From positions 1-64,000 of the forward strand of contig JAEUPJ010000091.1 of NCBI GenBank assembly GCA_016790285.1: a DNA stretch of 64,000 bases, written 5' to 3'. This document shows positions 17,044 to 24,866 of the stretch, piece by piece. The number at the start of each line of letters is the position of its first letter. Position 1 is the first letter of the stretch. Made by a program: the position numbers and the translations under genes. Source of the DNA: Roseateles sp. (lineage in GTDB: Bacteria; Pseudomonadota; Gammaproteobacteria; Burkholderiales; Burkholderiaceae_C). Below the pieces are notes generated by a model, which was given only the letters and a program-made list of their open reading frames with translations, made no database searches and had not been told where the DNA came from.

Positions 17044-17283
17044 ATGAAGACGTATCAGATCGAAATCCAGAAATTCAAGGCCGCCGCCAACAACCTGCAC
17101 GGCCAGGTGGTGTTCAAGGTGGACACGCTCGTCGCCCCCCGCACGCCCCCCGAGGGCATCGAGCCCAGCACCTTGCTGGTCATGACGGAAGAGAATGCCC
17201 GTGTGCTCATGGTCCTGCTCAAGGCCCAGATCGCCGAATTCGACAGCAAGAAGCCCAAGAGCCGCCACGGCCGCCACGGCTGA
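17044..17283 (+). CDS. Small conserved hypothetical protein
   Basis: A 79 aa cytoplasmic protein, MKTYQIEIQKFKAAANNLHG at the start and a basic SKKPKSRHGRHG tail. Two beta strands are followed by a helix (EENARVLMVLLKAQIAEF). I have no functional assignment. ATG 17044 is chosen because it fits the compact domain; earlier in-frame codons lie within the divergent promoter region. It is followed 23 bp later by the UPF0149 gene on the same strand, so the two may be co-transcribed. Confidence 0.7.
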   Translation: MKTYQIEIQKFKAAANNLHGQVVFKVDTLVAPRTPPEGIEPSTLLVMTEENARVLMVLLKAQIAEFDSKKPKSRHGRHG

Positions 17284-17306
17284 ACCCGCGAGCCCCAGGA
17301 CCCACC

Positions 17307-17930
17307 ATGCAGTACCCCCACTACAACCCCGCCTCCGACAACCGCCCCCTGGCCGACGAGGAGCTCGACGACCTCGACGAGTTGCTCGCCGCGCTGCCCC
17401 ATGAGGGCGCCATGAACATCGAGGCGCTGGACGGCTACCTCGCCGGCCTGCTCCTGACCCCCGGGCGGGCCCTGGCCGACGTGCCGGGCCAGGACTGGCT
17501 GCCGGTCATCTGGGGTGGCGACGGCGACGCCGACCCGGCGCCCTTCGTGAGCGGCAAGCAGCGCAAGAAGGTGATGATGCTGGTGCTGCGCCACCTGCAC
17601 TCCATCGCCACCGCGTGGGCCGAGCGCCCGCAGGCCTGGGAGCCCATCTTCAGCTTCGCCGACGGCGACGACGAGGACACCGAGTACGCCGACGCCGAAG
17701 ACTGGGCAGCCGGCTTCCTGATGGCCGTGGAACTGGCCCCCGAGGCCTGGGCGCCCTGGTTCGACAGCGGGGAGACCGCCGAGCTGCTGGCCCCCGTGGC
17801 CGCCCTGGGCAGCGAAGGCGGCGCCCTGGCCGACGCTTCGCCCGCCGAGCGCGACGAAGCCAGCCGGAAGGTTCCTGACGCCATGCTGGCGCTGTGGGCC
17901 GCCCGCCAAAAGTTCGGCGACAAGGCGTAA
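17307..17930 (+). CDS. UPF0149 / YecA-YgfB family protein
   Basis: A 207 aa, very acidic, helical protein of the YgfB/YecA family. Recognisable segments are MNIEALDGYLAGLLLTP, DWLPVIWGG and EDWAAGFLMAVELAPEAW. The C-terminal zinc-binding SEC-C motif found in some YecA proteins is absent; the protein ends in a plain helix (MLALWAARQKFGDKA). Function in the cell is unclear. The N-terminal MQYPHYNPASDNRPL is preceded by CCAGGA. It follows the small hypothetical gene on the same strand. Confidence 0.85.
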   Translation: MQYPHYNPASDNRPLADEELDDLDELLAALPHEGAMNIEALDGYLAGLLLTPGRALADVPGQDWLPVIWGGDGDADPAPFVSGKQRKKVMMLVLRHLHSIATAWAERPQAWEPIFSFADGDDEDTEYADAEDWAAGFLMAVELAPEAWAPWFDSGETAELLAPVAALGSEGGALADASPAERDEASRKVPDAMLALWAARQKFGDKA

Positions 17931-17982
17931 CGCCCCCTCAAAACAGGTGGTCGGCCGCGGCGGTTTGGTTCACACTCGGGCC

Positions 17983-18306
17983 ATGTTCCAGACCTTGCTC
18001 GCCGCCACCGGCCTTGTCGTCTGCGTCGCGATGGCCATCCACATGGCCCTGCCCTACCGGCTGAAAACGCGCGTGGACGCGGGCCTGCGCGCCTTGGCGG
18101 GCTGGTTCCGGCTGCAGGCCGCCCGGCTGACCGGCTGGCGCCGCCAGCAGCGCCAGACGCGCGCCGCGGCGCTGGAAGCCGAGCGCGTCATCCGCCGCGC
18201 ACGCGAGTCGGCGCTGCACGACGCACGCGACAGCCGGGTCGATGGCGCCTGGGACGGCAACGTCTACCGGCCCAAGAGCTTCGAGAAGCCGAAAAAACCG
18301 CATTGA
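17983..18306 (+). CDS. Small membrane-anchored hypothetical protein
   Basis: A 107 aa protein with one N-terminal membrane segment (FQTLLAATGLVVCVAMAIHMAL). A strongly basic, Arg- and Ala-rich cytoplasmic helix follows (WRRQQRQTRAAALEAERVIRRARESAL), then a C-terminal tail with WDGNVYRPKSFEKPKKPH. ATG 17983 is preferred; a GTG at 17947 would add 12 residues. No family recognised. It is convergent with the ABC exporter; a short GGGCCC-GTCA-GGGCCC stem (18307-18322) without a T-run lies between. Confidence 0.6.
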   Translation: MFQTLLAATGLVVCVAMAIHMALPYRLKTRVDAGLRALAGWFRLQAARLTGWRRQQRQTRAAALEAERVIRRARESALHDARDSRVDGAWDGNVYRPKSFEKPKKPH

Positions 18307-18334
18307 GGGCCCGTCAGGGCCCGCCAGCGTTGGC

Positions 18335-20128
18335 TCACTCGCCGCCGGACTGCTGCAGGCGCCACATCTCCGCATAGCGGCCGTTGCGGGCCAGCAGTTC
18401 GTCATGGCGGCCGCGCTCGAGGATGCGGCCCTGCTCCAGCACCAGGATCTCGTGCGCATCCACCACCGTGGACAGGCGGTGGGCGATGACGAGCACGGTC
18501 TTGTCCTGGCCGACGGCTTCGAGCTCGGCCTGGATGGCGCGCTCGTTGGTGGAGTCCAGCGCCGAGGTCGCCTCGTCGAAGATCAGGATGGGCGGGTTCT
18601 TCAGCAGCGTGCGGGCGATGGCCACGCGCTGCTTCTCGCCGCCGGAGAGCTTGAGCCCGCGCTCGCCCACCATGGTGTCGTAGCCCAGCGGCGTGGCGGC
18701 GATGAAGCCGTGGACGTGGGCGGCCCGCGCCGCCGCCTCGACCTCGTCCTGCGAGGCCCCCGGCCGGCCGTAGGCGATGTTGTAGGCCACCGTGTCGTTG
18801 AAGAGCACGGTGTCCTGCGGCACGATGCCGATGGCCCGGCGCAGGCTGGACTGCGTCACGGCACGGATGTCCTGGCCGTCGATGCGGATGCTGCCGGTGT
18901 CGATGTCGTAGAAGCGGTAGAGCAGCCGCGCCAGCGTGCTCTTGCCCGAGCCGCTCGGGCCCACCACGGCCACCTTCTTGCCGGCCGGGATTTCAAAGCT
19001 GACGCCGTGCAGGATGGGCCGCGCCGGGTCGTAGGCAAAGCGCACGTCGTCGAACACGACGGCGGCCCCGCGCACCTGCAACTGCGCAGCCCCCGGCGCA
19101 TCGGCCACCTCGCGCTCGCGGTCCAGCAGCACGAAGAGCTTCTCGATGTCGGTGAGGCTTTGCTTGATCTCGCGGTAGATCACGCCGAGAAAGTTCAGCG
19201 GGATGTAGAGCTGGATCATGAACGCGTTGACCATGACGAGATCGCCCAGGCTCATGCGCCCGTCGACCACGCCCTGCGTGGCGCGCCACAGCATCAGCAC
19301 CAGCGCCGTGGCGATGATGAGCTGCTGGCCGGTGTTGAGCATGGACAGCGTGCTCTGGCTCTTGAGCTGGGCGCGGCGCAGCTTCTCCAGGCTCTCGTCG
19401 TAGCGGCGGGCCTCGAAGTCCTCGTTGTTGAAGTACTTCACCGTCTCGTAGTTCAGCAGCGAGTCGATGGCTTTGCTGTGCGCCACCGAGTCCAGCTCGT
19501 TGAGCGTCTTGCGGAACTTGGTGCGCCACTCGGTGATGACGACGGTGAAGCCGATGTAGACGACGAGCGCAGCCACGGTGATGCCGGCAAACCAGACGTC
19601 GAACTTCACGCCCAGCAGCGTCAGCACCAGCACCACCTCGATGAGCGTGGGCACGATGCTGTAGAGCGAGTAGCTGATGAGGGAATGCACCGCGCGCGTG
19701 CCGCGCTCGATGTCGCGCGTCATGCCGCCGGTCTGGCGCTCCAGGTGAAAGCGCAGCGAGAGCTCATGCAGGTGGCGGAAGACCTGCAGCGAGATGCTGC
19801 GCGCCGTGCCCTCGGTGGCCTTGGCGAAGATGAGCTCGCGCAGCTCCGTGAAGAGCGAGGTGGACAGACGCAGCGCGCCGTAGGCCACGAGCAGCCCCAG
19901 TGGCACCACCAGCAGCGCCTGCGGCTGGCCGGGCTTGAGGTCGAGGTGGTCGATGAGCGACTTCAGCAGCAGCGGCACGCCCACGTTGCTGAGCTTGGCG
20001 CCCACCATGAAGGCGAGCGCCAGGCCGACACGCCAGCGGTAACGCCACAGGTAGGGCAGCAGGCGGCGGACCGTGCCCCAGTCGCCGCGCACGGCAGCCG
20101 CCTGCCCCGCCTGCGGGTTCGATGGCAC
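18335..20128 (-). CDS. ABC transporter permease/ATPase of the ATM1/HMT (ABCB) type
   Basis: A half-transporter of about 597 aa: six-helix type I exporter domain, then a nucleotide-binding domain with Walker A GPSGSGKST, signature LSGGEKQ, Walker B ILIFDEATSALDS and the H-loop VIAHRLST. The membrane-domain stretch DSLLNYETVKYFNNEDFEARRYD is the hallmark of the mitochondrial Atm1 / bacterial heavy-metal exporter group. That group moves glutathione-linked compounds. It should work as a homodimer in the inner membrane. The start is uncertain: GTG 20128 avoids overlap with the divergent thioesterase gene, while TTG at 20170 or 20215 is also open. Confidence 0.9.
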   Translation of the reverse strand: MPSNPQAGQAAAVRGDWGTVRRLLPYLWRYRWRVGLALAFMVGAKLSNVGVPLLLKSLIDHLDLKPGQPQALLVVPLGLLVAYGALRLSTSLFTELRELIFAKATEGTARSISLQVFRHLHELSLRFHLERQTGGMTRDIERGTRAVHSLISYSLYSIVPTLIEVVLVLTLLGVKFDVWFAGITVAALVVYIGFTVVITEWRTKFRKTLNELDSVAHSKAIDSLLNYETVKYFNNEDFEARRYDESLEKLRRAQLKSQSTLSMLNTGQQLIIATALVLMLWRATQGVVDGRMSLGDLVMVNAFMIQLYIPLNFLGVIYREIKQSLTDIEKLFVLLDREREVADAPGAAQLQVRGAAVVFDDVRFAYDPARPILHGVSFEIPAGKKVAVVGPSGSGKSTLARLLYRFYDIDTGSIRIDGQDIRAVTQSSLRRAIGIVPQDTVLFNDTVAYNIAYGRPGASQDEVEAAARAAHVHGFIAATPLGYDTMVGERGLKLSGGEKQRVAIARTLLKNPPILIFDEATSALDSTNERAIQAELEAVGQDKTVLVIAHRLSTVVDAHEILVLEQGRILERGRHDELLARNGRYAEMWRLQQSGGE

Positions 20129-20199
20129 GGATGATGCTGATGAGAGGGATCGCAAGTTCAGGCCCGACAATGAATACCGGATTCTCCCTACTGAGCACC

Positions 20200-20607
20200 A
20201 TGCCCGCTGACGCAAGCCCTTCCATCTCCGGCCAACCCGACCAGCGCGAGCTCGTGTTGCGGGTCATGCCCATGCCGGCGGACGCCAATGCCAATGGCGA
20301 CATCTTCGGTGGCTGGATCATGGCGCAGGTCGACATCGCCGGCTCAGTGCTGCCCGCGCGGCGTTCTCGCGGACGCGTCACCACGGTGGCCGTCAATGAG
20401 TTCGTGTTCAAGCAGCCGGTGTCCATCGGCGACCTGTTGAGCTTCTACGCGACCGTCACGCGCATCGGGCGCACGTCCATCACCGTGCACGTCGAGGTGT
20501 TCGCCGAGCGCGACCCGGAGAACCTGCACGTGGTCAAGGTGACGGAAGCCAACCTGACCTACGTGGCCATCGACCGCGAAGGCAAGCCCCGGCCGATCAC
20601 GACCTGA
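20200..20607 (+). CDS. Acyl-CoA thioesterase, YciA-like hotdog fold
   Basis: A 135 aa hotdog-fold thioesterase that hydrolyses acyl-CoAs. Characteristic segments are RVMPMPADANANGDIFGGWIM (central helix region with NGDIFGGW), GRVTTVAVNEFVFKQPVSIGD and VKVTEANLTYVAID. This pattern is that of YciA/cytosolic acyl-CoA hydrolases. Two ATGs are possible: 20200 (MPADAS) and 20170 (10 residues longer); neither has a good ribosome-binding site. It is divergent from the ABC exporter. Confidence 0.9.
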   Translation: MPADASPSISGQPDQRELVLRVMPMPADANANGDIFGGWIMAQVDIAGSVLPARRSRGRVTTVAVNEFVFKQPVSIGDLLSFYATVTRIGRTSITVHVEVFAERDPENLHVVKVTEANLTYVAIDREGKPRPITT

Positions 20608-20632
20608 GCGGGCCTGCCCCGCCGTCAGCGCA

Positions 20633-22465
20633 TCACGGCGTCACGACGAGATCGATGGCGTCGTACGACCAACCCGGGCTCAGGAAGCCCGTGCCGCTGG
20701 TGCCGCTGACGGCGTTGATCGTCAGCGTGTTGGTGCCGGCCACGAGGGCGCTGGACGGGATGTCGTAGCTGTACAGCCGGTTCACGCCACGGTAGGTGCC
20801 CACCGTCAGGTTGCGCGTGCCCTTGGACGGCGCGGGCGGGATGGCCGACGTCCAGCCGTTGACCGTGATCTGCGGGCGCGCGCCGTTGAAGTCGGTCGTC
20901 GTGCCCAGGCGCAGCGTGAGGTTGCGCACCTGGGCGGCAGTCAGGTTGAACTGGATGACGCGGCCATTGTTGACGTCCTTCCACTGGCAGGCCGGGAAGC
21001 CGCTGCCCGGGCTGGACGTGCCGACGACATAGGTCGACGCGAGCCAGCTGTTCATGCGCACGTCCGACGGGTGCATGGTGGTCAGCTTGCCGCCGTTGAG
21101 GAACTCGGCGGGCGAGCCGTCCCAGTTGCCGATGCGCCAGAGGGCGCTGGTGCTGGCGGGGTCGGCGTTGAGCGTGAGCGTGTTCAGGCTGGTGGTGCTG
21201 CCGGCCGTCACGGTCACGCTGCCCGTGTAGACAGCCAGTTCGTTCTTGTACACCGTCAGCGTGTAGGTGCCCGGGCGCATGCCGGTGCTCTTGAAGAAGC
21301 CATTGCTCGCCAGGTTGGCGCCGGCCCAGTACTGGGCCTGGGCGTTGGCAAAACCAACCGTGTAGCTGTAGGCAGGGTCGGTACCGGCCAGGCCCACGCC
21401 CGCGACCGTGCCGCGGCCGGCCGCCGGCACATAACCGTCCAGCCCCATCACGGAGAACCAGTTGGTGTCGGGCGCCGCTGGTGCGCCGCCGGCGGTGAAC
21501 ATCAGCGTGTAGCTGTTGAGCACGCCCAAGCGGAAGGCCTCGGTCTGGCCCTCGCCATAGTTGACGATGTAGGTCAGCTCGTTGTTGGTCGACGTGATCT
21601 GGTTGAGCAGGCTGCGGTAGAACGGGCCGCCGGAGTTGCCCTCGTTGTTGTCGCGGTAGAACCAGAGCCCCACGCTGCCCGCGCTGTTCGTGCCGCCGAA
21701 GTACTGCCAGTCCTTCAGGCGCAGGTTCGAGTAATGCTTGGAGCGCGTCTGGCCGGCGTTGGCGCTGCCGCTGGCAAAGCCGAAGACATCACTGGCCTCG
21801 ACGGTGGTGTCGGTGCCGCGCAGGTCCTGCGGCCAGCTGCCGTTGGCGGCCAGGCCGCCCGGCGTGCCCGCGGGCCCGCCCTTGCCGAGCGCGCCGATGG
21901 GCACCCGCAGGATGTAGCGCACGAGGTTGAGGGTGTCGGGCTCCTCGGTGAAGTAGGTGCCCATGTAGACGCGCGGCTCACCCGCCTTGGCCATGTAGTA
22001 GTGGCGCAGCACCTTGCCGCTGCTGCTGAAGACGGTCACCGTGACCTTGACGTAGGCGCCCCCCGTCACTGCGCCGCCGTTGGCCGTCGAGGCCGGTGTC
22101 GCCACACCCGTGCTGCTGAGCATCTGCGCCTGCACATCCACGGCAGACACGTTGCTGTAGAGGAAGTCGAAGCCCGAGTTCAGCTGGGAGCCGCGCGTGC
22201 CGTCCGTGTATTGCACGCCGTTGTAGAGCAGGCTTGAGATGTCGCCCTTGGACTGCGTGCTGGAGCCGCTGTCATAGGCCATGACCTTGAACACCAGCCC
22301 ACCGCCGGTGTCCACCTGGTACTGCACCTTGGCGGCGTTGCCGCCGTCGTGCAGCGTCGTGAGGCTGAGGGCGGCCGAGGCCGGGGCGGCCGCTGCGATG
22401 AACCCGCCCGCGAGGGCGAGCGCAGCCAGCCGGCGAGCCTGCCGGCAGAGGTTGTCGATCCACAT
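20633..22465 (-). CDS. Secreted rhamnogalacturonan lyase (polysaccharide lyase family 4-like)
   Basis: A 610 aa secreted protein with a Sec signal ending at PASA (about residue 31). The domain order matches PL4 rhamnogalacturonan endolyases. First comes an N-terminal beta-sandwich catalytic domain (LHDGGNAAKVQYQVDTGGGL to GLWFYRDNNEGNSGGPFYRSL). Next is a fibronectin III-like module (GMRPGTYTLTVYKNELAVYTG). Last is a C-terminal carbohydrate-binding-like domain. The second-to-third domain junction LWRIGNWDGSPAEFLNG and MHPSDVRMNSW is the strongest family hallmark. The enzyme cleaves the pectin backbone by beta-elimination outside the cell. AGGAGA lies before ATG 22465. No uptake system for pectin fragments is visible nearby. 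Confidence 0.87.
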   Translation of the reverse strand: MWIDNLCRQARRLAALALAGGFIAAAAPASAALSLTTLHDGGNAAKVQYQVDTGGGLVFKVMAYDSGSSTQSKGDISSLLYNGVQYTDGTRGSQLNSGFDFLYSNVSAVDVQAQMLSSTGVATPASTANGGAVTGGAYVKVTVTVFSSSGKVLRHYYMAKAGEPRVYMGTYFTEEPDTLNLVRYILRVPIGALGKGGPAGTPGGLAANGSWPQDLRGTDTTVEASDVFGFASGSANAGQTRSKHYSNLRLKDWQYFGGTNSAGSVGLWFYRDNNEGNSGGPFYRSLLNQITSTNNELTYIVNYGEGQTEAFRLGVLNSYTLMFTAGGAPAAPDTNWFSVMGLDGYVPAAGRGTVAGVGLAGTDPAYSYTVGFANAQAQYWAGANLASNGFFKSTGMRPGTYTLTVYKNELAVYTGSVTVTAGSTTSLNTLTLNADPASTSALWRIGNWDGSPAEFLNGGKLTTMHPSDVRMNSWLASTYVVGTSSPGSGFPACQWKDVNNGRVIQFNLTAAQVRNLTLRLGTTTDFNGARPQITVNGWTSAIPPAPSKGTRNLTVGTYRGVNRLYSYDIPSSALVAGTNTLTINAVSGTSGTGFLSPGWSYDAIDLVVTP

Positions 22466-22565
22466 GTTTGTCTCCTGGGATCCGACCGTCTATACGGCTG
22501 CGCGGCCGGTAACGCCGCGTCATTGCGGCGGCGCAGTCTAGGAGGCAGGGGCACGGCCCCGGTGC

Positions 22566-23303
22566 TCAAGTTCTTGAGTGATTCGGCCCTGGCAGGCCCA
22601 GCCGCCGGTGCTCTTGCATGAGCCGGTGCGCGAGGGCCTCGGCCCAGAGCGCGTAGCCGGCCGGGTTGGGATGAAAGCCGTCGGCCGCCATCAGCCGCGC
22701 GGCATCGCGCTGCATGGCCTCGGGCAGGTGCAGCAGGTGGCGGTGGGGCTGGCCGTGCAGGGCGCGGGCCAACGCGGCGTTCAAGCGAGCCGCCTGCCGA
22801 CCGAAGAACCAGCGCAGGGGCTGCGGCAGCAGCGGGAAGCGGTGCATGGGCGGGGCCGCGCAGTGGATGCACACGCGCACGCCCGCACGTGCGCTGGCCA
22901 GGGCATGGATGCGGTCCAGTGCGGCGAGGGTCTCGGCGTGGCGCACCTGCTCCACCACGTCGTTCACGCCGAGGGCCGTGATCAGCACGTCAGCCGGGGC
23001 CACGTCGGCCTGCTCCAGCGCAGCAAGTGCTTGCGCGCTGCGGTGCCCGCTGGCGGCGACGAGCTGCCAGCCCACGGGCTGGCCCAGCCGGGCGGCCAGC
23101 ACGCGGGCCAGTTGGCCCGCGAGGGCTTCGTCCTGGTGGGCGGCGCCGACCCCGGCGGCGGAGGAATCGCCCACGATGAGCAGGCGCAGCGCCGCACCCG
23201 GCGCCGCGCGGGGCCCGGTGGCTTCGGGCAGGCGCAATGCGGTGGCCCGCACGCGCCGCCCCTGCCAGAGCAGCACCGGCCCCAGCAGAACCTTGGCGAT
23301 CAC
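22566..23303 (-). CDS. SGNH/GDSL hydrolase family protein
   Basis: A 245 aa esterase/lipase-like protein. The four SGNH blocks are present: block I LLIVGDSSAAGVG (Ser), the Gly block in AASGHRSAQ, block III ITALGVNDV (Asn) and block V MAADGFHPNPAGY (Asp and His). The N-terminus has a weak hydrophobic segment (VLLGPVLLWQ). The start is a GTG at 23303 that overlaps the stop of the enoyl-CoA hydratase gene (GTGA). The two are therefore translated together, and the natural substrate may be acyl-linked. Longer upstream extensions lie inside the hydratase gene. Confidence 0.85.
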   Translation of the reverse strand: MIAKVLLGPVLLWQGRRVRATALRLPEATGPRAAPGAALRLLIVGDSSAAGVGAAHQDEALAGQLARVLAARLGQPVGWQLVAASGHRSAQALAALEQADVAPADVLITALGVNDVVEQVRHAETLAALDRIHALASARAGVRVCIHCAAPPMHRFPLLPQPLRWFFGRQAARLNAALARALHGQPHRHLLHLPEAMQRDAARLMAADGFHPNPAGYALWAEALAHRLMQEHRRLGLPGPNHSRT

Positions 23304-24064
23304 TGGAACTTGGAGAAGTCCGGCGCGCGCTTCTGGAAGAAGGCCTGGAAGGCTTCCATGGCCTCGGGGCTGCGCAGGCGGGCGCCGAAGATCTCGGCCT
23401 CGCGGGCGATGGCGGCCTTGACGGCCTCCTGCTGCGGCTCGCGGATCAGCCGCTTGCTGTCGCGCACGGCACCCGGGGCGAGGTTGTTGAAGCGCTCGGC
23501 CACGCGGCGGGCGTGGTTGACGACCTCGCTGCCCGGCAGCACGCGGTTGGCGATGCCGCACTCCACGGCCTGCTCGCCGGTGAAGGGGTCGCCCAGCAGC
23601 AGCTTCTCGGCCGCGCGGCGGTTGCCCATCAGCTGCGGCACGACGAGGCTGGAGGCGAACTCCGGCACCAGGCCCAGGCCCACGAAGGGCATGGCCAGGC
23701 GGGCGTCGTCAGCCACGAAAACGAGATCGCAATGCAGCAGCAGCGTCGTGCCGATGCCGATGGCCGCACCCGTCACGGCGGCGACCACGGGCTTGGTGCT
23801 GTTGACCAGCGCGTGCATGAACTGGAAGACCGGCGCATCGGCACCGCGCGGCGGCGCCGCCATGAAGTCCTCCAGGTCGTTGCCGGACGTGAAGATGCCC
23901 GGCTGACCCATGATCAGCACGGCACGCACAGCCGCGTCGTCGTCTGCCGCGCGCAGCGCGTCGGCCATGGCCTGGTACATGGCCTGGGTGATGGCGTTCT
24001 TCTTCTCGGGGCGGGCGATCTCGATGGTCGCCACGCCGTTGACGGTGTAGGTCTTGATGGTCAT
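23300..24064 (-). CDS. Enoyl-CoA hydratase/isomerase family protein
   Basis: A 254 aa crotonase-fold enzyme. ARPEKKNAIT, the oxyanion-hole segments SGNDLEDF and AVTGAAIGIGTTLLLHCDLVF, and PFVGLGLVPEFASSLVVPQLMG are all characteristic. The second catalytic Glu is in LVPEFASS, while the first Glu position (hydratase type) reads GIGTTLLL, as in the delta3-delta2-enoyl-CoA isomerase branch. Isomerase activity is therefore as likely as hydratase activity. ATG 24064 has AGGATCC before it. It is coupled to the downstream SGNH hydrolase. A 27-bp inverted repeat lies just upstream. Confidence 0.88.
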   Translation of the reverse strand: MTIKTYTVNGVATIEIARPEKKNAITQAMYQAMADALRAADDDAAVRAVLIMGQPGIFTSGNDLEDFMAAPPRGADAPVFQFMHALVNSTKPVVAAVTGAAIGIGTTLLLHCDLVFVADDARLAMPFVGLGLVPEFASSLVVPQLMGNRRAAEKLLLGDPFTGEQAVECGIANRVLPGSEVVNHARRVAERFNNLAPGAVRDSKRLIREPQQEAVKAAIAREAEIFGARLRSPEAMEAFQAFFQKRAPDFSKFQ

Positions 24065-24095
24065 GAGTGGATCCTGGTGCGAAGGGCCATGAACA

Positions 24096-24167
24096 CAGCC
24101 ACAGAGGCACTGAGGCACAGAGGGCGCATCACGCAATTCTCTCTGTGGCTCTGTGCCTCTGTGGCTG
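24096..24167. repeat. Imperfect 27-bp inverted repeat (extragenic)
   Basis: The left arm at 24096-24122 begins CAGCCACAGAGGCAC and ends CACAGAG. The right arm at 24141-24167 reads the same in reverse complement at 25 of 27 positions, with an 18-bp loop between. The purine-rich CACAGAGGCACAGAG theme is typical of dispersed extragenic repeats found in many Burkholderiales genomes. It lies between the DUF1569 gene and the enoyl-CoA hydratase gene, both minus strand, so it would be transcribed as a strong hairpin. Confidence 0.85.
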
Positions 24168-24183
24168 AATCCTGCGGTGAACG

Positions 24184-24729
24184 TCAGGCCGTGGCCGTCT
24201 TGGCCTGGAACTGGGTCCAGTGGTTGGCGAGGTGCATGAGGTGGGCTCGCTCGTACTGTGCCTTGGTCAGCTCGCCATACGCGAAGTGGGGCCGAAGCGC
24301 GCCCTGGAAGCCGGCGAAGGCCTCCATGGCATCCAGCAGGCGCTGGACCGACAGCTTGAGCGCCTGTGCGCCGTCCAGCGCGGGTGCGCCGGGGATGGGC
24401 TCCGAGAGGTCGTGGCTCATCGCGCCGCGCGCATTGAACACCGCGAACGCGGCCGAGCCGACGGTGGAGCGGAACCAGGCGCCCTTGAGCGCCGGGAAGC
24501 CCTGCATCGAGAACTCGATGCTCTGCGCCAGATGCTGCAGCACCTGGCTCAGGTTCCAGGGGTTGCCCTGGACGACCTTCTCGCTGAAGAGCAGGTCCAG
24601 CACCGCCTGCTGGCCCTGCTGCCACGTGACGAAGGTGCTGAGGCGGCCACTGCAGCCCGTGAGCTGGGTGGCCGCGACCGGCGTCGCGAGCAAGACCGCG
24701 GACGAACGGAGGAGTTTTCGACGGTTCAT
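24184..24729 (-). CDS. DUF1569 domain protein with Tat/lipoprotein-like leader
   Basis: A 181 aa protein. The leader MNRRKLLRSSAVLLATPVAA has twin arginines and ends in LTGC, so it may be a Tat-exported lipoprotein. The domain is DUF1569, a DinB-related four-helix bundle, ending in the typical HFAYGELTKAQYERAHLMHLANHWTQF; His residues there could bind metal. Role unknown. ATG 24729 gives the clean leader. It lies between the thiolase gene and the enoyl-CoA hydratase gene on the same strand. Confidence 0.8.
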   Translation of the reverse strand: MNRRKLLRSSAVLLATPVAATQLTGCSGRLSTFVTWQQGQQAVLDLLFSEKVVQGNPWNLSQVLQHLAQSIEFSMQGFPALKGAWFRSTVGSAAFAVFNARGAMSHDLSEPIPGAPALDGAQALKLSVQRLLDAMEAFAGFQGALRPHFAYGELTKAQYERAHLMHLANHWTQFQAKTATA

Positions 24730-24787
24730 GCGAGGTCTTGTCTCTCGTTGGGCAGCATCCTGCGCAGGATAGTGCCTTCCCCAGCGG

Positions 24788-24852
24788 CCCTCGCGGATCC
24801 GGCTTTGCCGGGCCAACGAGGGCGCTCCCTTGAAGGTGGCCGGCGAAGCCGG
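24788..24852. repeat. Pair of extragenic palindromes after the thiolase gene
   Basis: Hairpin 1 has an outer stem CCCTCG (24788-24793) / CGAGGG (24817-24822) around the inner palindrome CCGGCTTTGCCGG (24799-24811). Hairpin 2 is CCGGCGAAGCCGG (24840-24852), followed by TAGGGG. The two inner hairpins share the CCGGCNNNGCCGG form. They follow the thiolase stop on the minus strand and may protect or terminate its mRNA. They resemble REP-like elements, but copy number cannot be judged here. Confidence 0.7.
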
Positions 24853-24866
24853 TAGGGGTGGGCCGT

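Noticed and set aside
22565-22578. Short palindrome CTCAAG-TT-CTTGAG at the SGNH gene end
   Set aside because: Only 6-bp arms and it overlaps the stop codon. No terminator or operator features, so left out as a feature.
22566-23561. Longer SGNH hydrolase start at 23561
   Set aside because: The extra N-terminus lies inside the enoyl-CoA hydratase gene and is Arg/Pro-rich; GTG 23303 overlaps its stop and suits the domain.
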